Shown in pieces: positions 1-5,129 of a stretch of DNA of 5,161 bases. The notes under the pieces were generated by a model. The model had not been told where the DNA came from. It saw only the letters and a list, made by a program, of their open reading frames with translations, and did not search any database. This stretch comes from Sulfurospirillaceae bacterium (GTDB lineage: Bacteria > Campylobacterota > Campylobacteria > Campylobacterales > Sulfurospirillaceae), in assembly GCA_028705785.1 (NCBI GenBank), contig JAQWCT010000187.1, forward strand, positions 1-5,161, in the 5' to 3' direction. The translations under genes and the position numbers were made by a program. The first letter of the stretch is position 1; each line of letters begins with the position of its first letter.

Positions 1-501
1 GATGGCGCGCTCTTCTTGCAAGGAAGGGTCATACGGATATGCGTTATATCCGATACCTCGAGTAGTCTCGATGATTTGAGAAAGCTTTATCGTTGAGGCA
101 TCCCAAACAACTTTGGCTTTATGGTTGGTATGATTAATCGAAACTTCGACAATACCTTCCTTTTTGGAGAGTACTTTTTCATTAAGCCACACACATGCCG
201 CACAATGAATCCCCTCAATAATCAGTGAAATCTCACTAAAGCCCTCTTTTTCTTTTACATATTTGGAGACAAAACCATCCAAATCAAACCGTTCTACATC
301 ATCAAAACTCTGTTTAGGGGGGTTGAGGGTTGTCTCGCCCATCTTTTCGTAAAAATTACCCAGTCCCTCAGATGAAAGTAGATGAAAAACGCCCTGACAA
401 CCTTTGCAACAAAAAAACTTGGAAGGTTGAAAAAGCGTGTCTTCGATTAAAAACGATACATCATATTCTAGGTGACAATGGTCACAACGCTTTTTTTGCA
501 T
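1..501 (-). CDS. ccoI: CcoI/FixI-type copper-translocating P-type ATPase, N-terminal part (runs off the left edge)
   Basis: I translated this frame by hand from the ATG at 501-499 on the minus strand; it is open for 167 codons to the window edge. Residues 6-9 are CDHC and residues 30-35 are FCCKGC, the cysteine pattern of the N-terminal metal-binding domain (ATPase-cat_bd type) that precedes the HMA domain in CcoI/FixI proteins. The HMA domain covers about 90-155, with the copper-binding loop GIHCAACVWL at 97-106 (Cys100, Cys103) and the closing RGIGYNAYPYD at 148-158. Family knowledge: CcoI is an inner-membrane copper exporter (P1B-type) that supplies copper for assembly of cbb3 cytochrome c oxidase. 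The membrane helices, CPC motif, DKTGT phosphorylation site and ATP-binding domain lie outside the window, so a generic CopA-like role is not fully excluded, but the double metal-binding N-terminus favours CcoI. The upstream sequence has no clear Shine-Dalgarno. The gene is divergent from the EAL gene. Confidence 0.88.
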   Translation of the reverse strand, partial: MQKKRCDHCHLEYDVSFLIEDTLFQPSKFFCCKGCQGVFHLLSSEGLGNFYEKMGETTLNPPKQSFDDVERFDLDGFVSKYVKEKEGFSEISLIIEGIHCAACVWLNEKVLSKKEGIVEVSINHTNHKAKVVWDASTIKLSQIIETTRGIGYNAYPYDPSLQEERAI

Positions 502-534
502 GATTAATATTTCACTTTAATTAAAATTGGCGTT

Positions 535-540
535 ATTATA
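535..540 (-). promoter_or_regulatory. Predicted -10 box (TATAAT) for ccoI
   Basis: The minus strand reads TATAAT here, a perfect sigma-70 -10 hexamer about 33 nt upstream of the ccoI ATG, giving a predicted start near 528 and a leader of about 27 nt. No good -35 is visible, which is usual for Campylobacterota housekeeping promoters. The same box and flanking bases recur ahead of the DMT transporter gene. Confidence 0.45.
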
Positions 541-542
541 TC

Positions 543-558
543 GTTACTTTTTTGTAAC
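543..558. repeat. Inverted repeat GTTAC-N6-GTAAC upstream of ccoI, possible operator
   Basis: The sequence GTTAC TTTTTT GTAAC is a perfect 5-6-5 inverted repeat lying immediately upstream of the predicted ccoI -10 box, where a regulator could act on either divergent gene. A further copy of CGTTA at 531-535 forms a direct repeat with CGTTA at 542-546 at an 11-bp period, about one helical turn. It does not match the FNR consensus TTGAT-N4-ATCAA. A regulatory role is inference from position and symmetry only. Confidence 0.3.
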
Positions 559-604
559 CAACCTAAGAATCCATTGAAACTTAATTTATTTTTTAAATCC
601 TTTG

Positions 605-613
605 TGCTAAAGT
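605..613 (+). promoter_or_regulatory. Possible extended -10 promoter for the GGDEF-EAL gene
   Basis: TG-C-TAAAGT resembles an extended -10 element (TGnTATAAT, with 4 of 6 hexamer matches). It would place the transcription start near 619-620, exactly at the left end of the palindrome 619-632. No -35 with correct spacing was found; TTGAAA at 574-579 is too far from this box. Weak prediction. Confidence 0.25.
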
Positions 614-618
614 TCTCG

Positions 619-632
619 CCTTACATGTAAGG
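619..632. repeat. Perfect 14-bp palindrome CCTTACATGTAAGG ahead of the GGDEF-EAL gene
   Basis: The two 7-nt halves are exactly complementary with no spacer. As DNA this is a candidate site for a dimeric regulator. As RNA it can fold into a 5-bp stem (CCTTA/TAAGG) with a CATG loop. It lies 12 bp before the ATG at 645 and contains AAGG, the only Shine-Dalgarno-like string ahead of the ATG at 638. Its half-site TTAC is also the half-site of the inverted repeat at 543-558. Confidence 0.35.
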
Positions 633-644
633 TATTCATGAGAA

Positions 645-2063
645 ATGAGGGAAATACGGTTGAGTAAAAAAGAAAAACTCTCTTTAAAAATAGCAACCTT
701 GATATTAACCCTTCTACTTTTAGTAACTATTTTTTATAATAAAGTACTCTTATCCTATACCATCATTCTCATTTTAGGGGGAATGATGCTGTCCAATCTT
801 GGCAAAATTCTTGGAGAAAATATCAAATTTAAAAAAGAACTTCGTAAAAATTTTTATATCGATACCAACACACAGCTTCCCAATCGCCAAAAACTCCTCA
901 GAGACAAAAAAAGAATTGACCCATCAAAAGAATCTACACTGATTATCATCAACATTGACTCTTTTCAAAATACCAACAACTTTTATGGTCACGATTTTGG
1001 TGATGCTTTCCTTAAAGTTATTGGCAATTGGCTTCAACTCAATCTTCCCCCTGTTGATGCTACGCTGTATAAATTTGAAGCAGATATCTACGCTATCTTG
1101 GTAAAAGTGCCTTTTAGCGAATACAATCTCAAAAAATACCTCAAAAAAATCTCAATGAAAATCACCAAAGACCGCATTATCTGCAATGATGTTGAAGTGG
1201 ATACTACCTTGAGTATCGGCGCCATCCAGTCCAATAAAAATCTTCTCAAATTAGCCTTTATCGCTTGTAAAGAAGCCAAAAGCAAACGCATTCCTTTTGT
1301 TATTTATGATAAAAAAAGTCACAAAGATGAAGAATATCTACACAATATGCAGATGAACCACATCCTTAAAGATGCGCTTGTTAAGGATTTTGTAACGCCT
1401 TTTTTCCAACCGATGCTCAACATTCAAACCAATGAAATTGAAAAATATGAAACCTTGATGCGCATCCAAAAAGAAGATGGCTCGTACTATTTGCCTTGTG
1501 AGTTTTTAGAGGTTGCTAAGCACTCAAAAATCTACTCAAAACTTTCCATGTCTCTTATCCAAAAAGCTTTTGAAACTTTTCAAATTTCTTCCAATGGCTT
1601 TTCAATTAATCTTTCCTACCTCGATATGACCAATATTGTTACCACGACTTTTATCCTCGAAAAACTTGAAGAATTTAATGTCGGACCATGGGTTATTTTT
1701 GAAATCTTAGAAAGTGATGGTATAGACAATTATGACGCGGTACTTAGTTTTATTGAAAAGGTAAAATCGTATGGAGCCAAAATTGCCATTGATGATTTTG
1801 GTGCAGGATATTCAAATTTTGAGCGCATCACTGAACTGAGAGTGGATTTTATAAAAATAGATGGTAGTTTAATCAAAAATATCGATAAAAACGAAGAGAT
1901 GAAAGTTATCGCAAAAACGATTGTCTCCTTTGCCAAAGAGCTAGGCATTAAAACCGTTGCTGAGTATGTCCATTCTAAAGAAGTCTTAGACTGTGTTAAA
2001 GAAATCGGTATTGACTATGCGCAAGGCTTTTATATTGGTCATCCTAACGCGAAACTACTTTAG
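645..2063 (+). CDS. Membrane-anchored degenerate GGDEF / EAL protein, probable c-di-GMP phosphodiesterase
   Basis: The product of 472 residues has two hydrophobic helices (about 15-30 and 35-50) joined by a very short loop, so there is no periplasmic sensor domain. A GGDEF fold follows (about 70-222): DTNTQLPNR at 73-81 and DSFQNTNNFYGHDFGD at 105-120 match the family, but the active-site GGDEF is EADIY (145-149) and no RxxD inhibitory site is present, so cyclase activity is unlikely. The EAL domain (about 240-470) keeps the catalytic set: Glu269 (in ETL), Asn322, Glu353, Asp383-Asp384, Lys404, Glu440 and Gln460, which predicts hydrolysis of c-di-GMP to pGpG at the inner face of the membrane. 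AEYVHS replaces the usual AEGVET. Start choice is uncertain: TTG at 660 has GAGGG 8 nt upstream (647-651) and would give 467 residues starting at the Leu before SKKEK, whereas ATG 645 has only a distant AAGG. The 3' end overlaps the convergent transporter gene by 20 bp. Confidence 0.92.
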   Translation: MREIRLSKKEKLSLKIATLILTLLLLVTIFYNKVLLSYTIILILGGMMLSNLGKILGENIKFKKELRKNFYIDTNTQLPNRQKLLRDKKRIDPSKESTLIIINIDSFQNTNNFYGHDFGDAFLKVIGNWLQLNLPPVDATLYKFEADIYAILVKVPFSEYNLKKYLKKISMKITKDRIICNDVEVDTTLSIGAIQSNKNLLKLAFIACKEAKSKRIPFVIYDKKSHKDEEYLHNMQMNHILKDALVKDFVTPFFQPMLNIQTNEIEKYETLMRIQKEDGSYYLPCEFLEVAKHSKIYSKLSMSLIQKAFETFQISSNGFSINLSYLDMTNIVTTTFILEKLEEFNVGPWVIFEILESDGIDNYDAVLSFIEKVKSYGAKIAIDDFGAGYSNFERITELRVDFIKIDGSLIKNIDKNEEMKVIAKTIVSFAKELGIKTVAEYVHSKEVLDCVKEIGIDYAQGFYIGHPNAKLL

Positions 2064-2931
2064 AAAACAAAGAGAGATAAATCCCAAATCCAATTAAAAC
2101 AACCCCACCAAGATGGTAAAACTCTAATCTCTCTCCTAAAAAAACATACGCTAAAAAACTTCCAAAAAGTGGCATCAAATGGGTAAATTGACCTGTTTTA
2201 TCTGCCCCAATTTGGGCTATCCCTTTATGCCAAAGATAGTAAGACAAAATCGATGTGAAGAACACGATATAAGCTACAAACCCATAGTAAGTTGAGAGAA
2301 TACCAAGCTCCCTTTCCCAAGTATAGTTTTGGTACATGTAAAAAGGTAAAAGCATCAAAACACCCATAAACACTATGGCGATAAAGAACTCAAAACTTGA
2401 AAGCGTAGAGGGTCTAAACTTAATAAGCACACTATAGGATGCCCAACACAAAGAAGAAGTAATCACCCAAAAATCACCTTGATTGAAGTTGAGTAAGAAG
2501 ATATTTTGCACATCTCCTTTTAAAACTAAAAAAACAACACCTAGCGTCGAGAGGATGATACCTATCGTCTGCTTAGCACTAATTGCCTTTTTTAAAATGA
2601 GCGCGGAAAGAAATAAAATCAAGATAGGAATACTCGAATTAATCAAAAGGGCATTCGTTGCGGTTGTATCTTGCAAACCTATGTATAAAAGCGTATTAAA
2701 CCCTGAAATACCTAAAAAAGAGAGGGCTATCATCACCCAAAAATGTGTTTTTATCGCATCAAAAATCTTTCTGAAATGGTAGATAAAAAAAGGAAGTGTT
2801 ACAAAAAACACACCACTCCATCTAAAAAAAGCCAACTCAATAGGTTCAATTACACCAGAAACAGCCCTTCCGATGACAAAATTAGCTGACCAAAAAAGCA
2901 CACATAAGACCAATAAAACATATATTTTCAT
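2044..2931 (-). CDS. EamA/DMT-superfamily transporter, ten-helix drug/metabolite exporter type
   Basis: The 295-residue, strongly hydrophobic protein has the typical length and two-repeat build of DMT (RhaT/EamA) permeases. Repeat 1 spans about 4-138, with FWSANFVIGRAV at 13-24, Arg37-Trp38, and NALLINSSIPILILFLS at 93-109 at the end of helix 4. Repeat 2 spans about 152-287, with GDFWVITSSLCWASYSVL (152-169), LMPLFGSFLAYVFLGERL (252-269) and GGVVLIGFGIYL (275-286). Ten inner-membrane helices are expected. Relatives export amino acids, nucleosides or other metabolites; the substrate cannot be read from sequence. The ATG at 2931-2929 is supported by AAGG six bases upstream on the minus strand. 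The gene stands alone, divergent from tpx and convergent with the EAL gene. Confidence 0.93.
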   Translation of the reverse strand: MKIYVLLVLCVLFWSANFVIGRAVSGVIEPIELAFFRWSGVFFVTLPFFIYHFRKIFDAIKTHFWVMIALSFLGISGFNTLLYIGLQDTTATNALLINSSIPILILFLSALILKKAISAKQTIGIILSTLGVVFLVLKGDVQNIFLLNFNQGDFWVITSSLCWASYSVLIKFRPSTLSSFEFFIAIVFMGVLMLLPFYMYQNYTWERELGILSTYYGFVAYIVFFTSILSYYLWHKGIAQIGADKTGQFTHLMPLFGSFLAYVFLGERLEFYHLGGVVLIGFGIYLSLFSKVVSR

Positions 2932-2955
2932 TCTCTACCTTAAAATGGATGCGTT

Positions 2956-2961
2956 ATTATA
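2956..2961 (-). promoter_or_regulatory. Predicted -10 box (TATAAT) for the DMT transporter gene
   Basis: The minus strand reads TATAAT, predicting a start near 2949 and a leader of about 18 nt containing the AAGG ribosome-binding site. The -35 region is poor: TTGTCT at 2981-2976 has only a 14-bp spacer. The surrounding bases match those around the ccoI -10 box. Confidence 0.45.
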
Positions 2962-2994
2962 TGTTTTCTACACTTAGACAATAAAATATTTGAA

Positions 2995-3000
2995 TATAAC
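2995..3000 (+). promoter_or_regulatory. Possible distal -10 box (TATAAC) for tpx
   Basis: TATAAC followed by GC lies 92 bp before the tpx ATG and back-to-back with the divergent transporter promoter. It matches 5 of 6 bases of TATAAT, without a convincing -35. If used, it would give a leader of about 85 nt. Confidence 0.2.
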
Positions 3001-3049
3001 GCTCTAATCTTTAACTTATTTAATTAAGACTTTATTTATCCTATTTGGA

Positions 3050-3055
3050 TATACT
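3050..3055 (+). promoter_or_regulatory. Predicted proximal -10 box (TATACT) for tpx
   Basis: TATACT matches 5 of 6 consensus bases and is preceded by TTTGGA and a T/A-rich stretch with periodic T runs (about 3011-3046), the usual look of Campylobacterota sigma-70 promoters, where the -35 is poorly conserved. The start would be near 3062, giving a leader of about 30 nt. Confidence 0.4.
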
Positions 3056-3080
3056 TCTTGCATAAAACAAATTTTAACCA

Positions 3081-3085
3081 AAGGA
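3081..3085 (+). promoter_or_regulatory. Ribosome-binding site of tpx (AAGGA)
   Basis: AAGGA ends six bases before the ATG at 3092 in an A-rich unstructured leader. This strong site fixes the start of tpx and fits a highly expressed antioxidant protein. Confidence 0.75.
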
Positions 3086-3091
3086 AAAAAT

Positions 3092-3628
3092 ATGGCAACG
3101 ACTAAATTAAAAGGTAATCTCGTCAATCTTAGTGGAACAGATGTAAAAGTTGGAGACAAAGCGCCTATCGTTAAAGTAGTAGCAAAAGATCTCAGTGAAA
3201 TTCAAGTCGGTGGCGAGCAAGGAAAAGCACAAATCGTTGTGGTTGTTCCTTCCCTTGATACACCAGTATGTGCAGCAGAAACGAGAAGATTTAATGTTGA
3301 AGCAGCAAAAATTGAAAACGCTGAAGTCATCATCGTTTCTATGGACTTACCATTTGCGATGGGAAGATTTTGTACGACTGAGGGCATTGAAAACCTTAAA
3401 GTTGGTAGCGACTTTAGAAACAAAGATTTTGCATCTGCGTATGGCGTTTTAATCGCTGATGGTCCACTTCAAGGTGTCACAGGTCGTGCTATCTTTGTTA
3501 TCAATGCGAGTGGTAAAATAACTTATAAAGATATTTGTGAAGAAATCACCGAAGAGCCAAACTACGAGAATGCACTCAAAGCCATCAAAGAAGCAACGGG
3601 TACAAGCTGTTGTGGTACTTGTCATTAA
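3092..3628 (+). CDS. tpx: Thiol peroxidase Tpx (atypical 2-Cys peroxiredoxin) with a Cys-rich C-terminal tail
   Basis: This cytoplasmic enzyme reduces H2O2 and organic hydroperoxides and is normally recycled by thioredoxin. PSLDTPVC at 53-60 is the Tpx signature, with peroxidatic Cys60 and Thr57 of the TxxC motif. Cys94 in FAMGRFC is at the expected resolving position, and Arg132 in GRAIFVI is the conserved active-site arginine. VGDKAP (20-25) and the ending EEITEEPNYENALKAIKEA also fit the family. There is no signal peptide. Length is 178 residues against about 165-168 for typical Tpx such as E. coli. The extra length is partly a C-terminal TSCCGTCH tail with Cys173, Cys174, Cys177 and a terminal His; Cys149 is a further additional cysteine. 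The tail could bind metal or act as an extra redox centre (inference). The gene has its own promoter region and is followed after 50 bp by nnrS on the same strand, with a hairpin between them. Confidence 0.96.
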   Translation: MATTKLKGNLVNLSGTDVKVGDKAPIVKVVAKDLSEIQVGGEQGKAQIVVVVPSLDTPVCAAETRRFNVEAAKIENAEVIIVSMDLPFAMGRFCTTEGIENLKVGSDFRNKDFASAYGVLIADGPLQGVTGRAIFVINASGKITYKDICEEITEEPNYENALKAIKEATGTSCCGTCH

Positions 3629-3643
3629 TTAAAAAAACTTCTT

Positions 3644-3661
3644 GAGGCTACGCGTAGCCTC
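3644..3661 (+). terminator. Perfect hairpin between tpx and nnrS: weak terminator or attenuator
   Basis: GAGGCTACGCGTAGCCTC is fully self-complementary over 18 nt and folds as a 7-bp stem with a CGCG loop (or 8 bp with a 2-nt loop). It starts 15 nt after the tpx stop. The plus-strand tail TCCCCTTTA is a poor U-tract, so termination is probably partial. On the minus strand the hairpin is followed by AAGAAGTTTTTTT, but no minus-strand gene ends here. The hairpin ends 8 nt before the nnrS Shine-Dalgarno, so it could also affect nnrS expression or protect the tpx message end. Confidence 0.6.
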
Positions 3662-3669
3662 TCCCCTTT

Positions 3670-3673
3670 AGGA
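3670..3673 (+). promoter_or_regulatory. Ribosome-binding site of the NnrS-family gene (AGGA)
   Basis: AGGA lies five bases before the ATG at 3679, supporting that start. It directly follows the 3644-3661 hairpin, and no separate promoter is obvious in the 50-bp gap after tpx. Confidence 0.6.
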
Positions 3674-3678
3674 TTTTC

Positions 3679-4875
3679 ATGTTTAAGTCTTGGTATACCA
3701 AATTTTCATCTCAACCACATCAACCCTTTTTTACCAGTGGTATGATTTTTCTCATTCTTTTTATGTCACTCCTTTTTGGAGCTTATTCTCATAAATTATC
3801 ATTACAGGTAAGCGTTGTAGATTTTCATGTCTATCCAATGCTTTTCATCATTTTTGCGCAATTTTTCTTAGGATTCTTGTTCGTTGTTTTTCCTAAATTT
3901 TTGATGCAAGCAGAACTCTCTCCTCAGATGTATATGCCTCTTTTTTGGACTTACCTTGTAGGTTCACTTCTCTTTTTTGTAGGACTTTTTACACTCTCTT
4001 TTGTACAAACAAGTGGCATGTTTATAGTCCTTATAGCTCAGATTTTGAGCTTTTATAAACTTTTTTTAATTCAGAAAAAAAGCCTTATGAAAAATAAGAA
4101 TGATACTTTGTGGATACTCATCGCTTTTGCTTCGGGAATTGTATCGCATATACTTTTTTTCATCCTCAGTATCGTTCCCAATCTCACACCTGTGCTACAA
4201 GTCGTTGCGACCAATGTCGGATTTTATCTCTTCTTATTTGCGCTTATTTTTACCATTAGCCAACGCATGATTCCGCAATTTACAGGCTTTAAAATCAAAG
4301 AATACGCCATCAATAAAACACCTTATCTTGTAGAAATCGTTTATGGTTTACTCAGCGCTAAAGTCTGTTCTGTGATATTTGACCATCCCCTCTCCAATCT
4401 CTTAATCGATACAGCACTTCTCATTCTTTTTACGCGTGAATTATGGCGATGGAAACTGCCGCTTTTCAAAGTTCCTGCTATCATTTGGATACTTTATCTA
4501 GCACTTTTATGGATACCTATAGGCTTTTTCTTCTCTACACTTATTGACCTATCCATTCTCTTTTGGGGTCAGACCTTCATGGTTGAAAAGGTTGTCATTC
4601 ACACTTTTGCACTAGGTTATTTTACGACTATTTTGATAGGATTTGGAACACGCGTAGTTCTTGGGCATTCAGGAAGAACGCCTAATGCAGATAAAATAGC
4701 TATCGCTTTATTTATCTTTTTACAACTTATTGTTTTGATAAGGCTTTTTGCATCGGTATCTTCCAACTTTGGTTTTGATTATATTTTTTGGATTAACCAT
4801 AGTGCACTTTTATTGGTCTTTGCACTCTTTGCATGGTCGATAAAATATCTATGGATTTTGATAAAGGGAGTGTAA
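3679..4875 (+). CDS. nnrS: NnrS-family heme/copper membrane protein (nitric oxide stress)
   Basis: The 398-residue protein is almost wholly hydrophobic, with roughly twelve membrane helices, the usual size for NnrS. Family features are QPHQPFFTSGMIFLILF (12-28) at the first helix, FHVYPMLF (49-56) in place of the usual WHxHEMLFG, SQRMIPQFTGF (194-204), and the C-terminal signature HTFALGYFTTILIGF at 308-322 followed by GTRVVLGHSGR at 323-333. Candidate metal or heme ligands are His14, His50, His308, His330 and His374. Family knowledge: NnrS was described in Rhodobacter sphaeroides as a heme- and copper-containing membrane protein controlled by the NO-responsive regulator NnrR, and in Vibrio cholerae it protects against NO-derived iron damage; its biochemical reaction is not settled. 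The gene follows tpx by 50 bp and may be co-transcribed through the weak hairpin. No FNR/NnrR-type box was seen upstream. It ends 8 bp before a convergent small gene. Confidence 0.85.
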   Translation: MFKSWYTKFSSQPHQPFFTSGMIFLILFMSLLFGAYSHKLSLQVSVVDFHVYPMLFIIFAQFFLGFLFVVFPKFLMQAELSPQMYMPLFWTYLVGSLLFFVGLFTLSFVQTSGMFIVLIAQILSFYKLFLIQKKSLMKNKNDTLWILIAFASGIVSHILFFILSIVPNLTPVLQVVATNVGFYLFLFALIFTISQRMIPQFTGFKIKEYAINKTPYLVEIVYGLLSAKVCSVIFDHPLSNLLIDTALLILFTRELWRWKLPLFKVPAIIWILYLALLWIPIGFFFSTLIDLSILFWGQTFMVEKVVIHTFALGYFTTILIGFGTRVVLGHSGRTPNADKIAIALFIFLQLIVLIRLFASVSSNFGFDYIFWINHSALLLVFALFAWSIKYLWILIKGV

Positions 4876-4883
4876 AAGTACTC

Positions 4884-5129
4884 TCAGCTCATCTGCGCTT
4901 TTTGAACCGTTTCGTCCATCCAAGAGACAACATCACTAAGCGCAGTTAAAAGCTCTGGTGAAAATGTTGCGAAGCTAGGCGTTTCTAAAAGCATTCTGGT
5001 GATGCTCTCGTTTTGAAAAAGAGCCACATCAAAGCTCTTAGCTTTTTGCATAATTTTTATCATAAGTAGACTGTTTTTATCAGGTTGCATCGCTTGATAT
5101 TGTTTTATCATAAGGTAATAACCCCACAA
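4884..5129 (-). CDS. Small hypothetical protein, start uncertain
   Basis: I do not recognise this protein. It is 81 residues if started at the TTG at 5129-5127, which has AGGA five bases upstream. In-frame ATGs at 5111 and 5090 would give 75 or 68 residues. The frame stays open to the window edge, so it could also be the C-terminal part of a longer gene. It is soluble and probably helical, methionine-rich (for example SLLMIKIMQKAKSFD) with a C-terminal stretch SPELLTALSDVVSWMDETVQKA; there are no cysteines, signal peptide or membrane helix. The last codons are ATG AGC TGA, and the gene converges on nnrS with an 8-bp gap. Codon choice and the tight packing against nnrS suggest a real gene. No function is assigned. 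Confidence 0.55.
   Translation of the reverse strand: MWGYYLMIKQYQAMQPDKNSLLMIKIMQKAKSFDVALFQNESITRMLLETPSFATFSPELLTALSDVVSWMDETVQKAQMS

Noticed and set aside
502..644. Search for an FNR box, PerR box, riboswitch or small RNA in the ccoI/EAL divergent region
   Set aside because: No TTGAT-N4-ATCAA or ATTATAAT-type box and no larger conserved fold is visible; only the short inverted repeats listed can be supported.
1088..1948. Two minus-strand open frames at 1088-1291 and 1730-1948 inside the GGDEF-EAL gene
   Set aside because: They are antisense to clearly conserved domain motifs, have no ribosome-binding site and low-complexity composition, so they are shadows.
2483..2782. Plus-strand 99-codon open frame antisense to the DMT transporter gene
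   Set aside because: The opposite strand encodes a full-length, motif-complete EamA protein; the antisense translation resembles no family and has no promoter or ribosome-binding site.
3011..3028. TTAAC and CTTATTTAATTAAG near tpx as a CRP/FNR-family (NssR-like) or other operator
   Set aside because: The right half does not match GTTAA and the CTTA..TAAG palindrome has a mismatched centre; such strings are expected in AT-rich promoter DNA.
3195..3452. Overlapping frames on both strands within tpx (3195-3452 plus, 3202-3423 minus)
   Set aside because: They lie wholly within tpx, whose frame contains the complete Tpx signature; these are frame shadows.
4866..4885. Possible hairpin (GGGAGT / ACTCTC, 8-nt loop) at the nnrS stop codon as a bidirectional terminator
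   Set aside because: The stem is short with a G-T pair, and there is no real T-run on the plus side and only TTTAT on the minus side; it is too weak to call.
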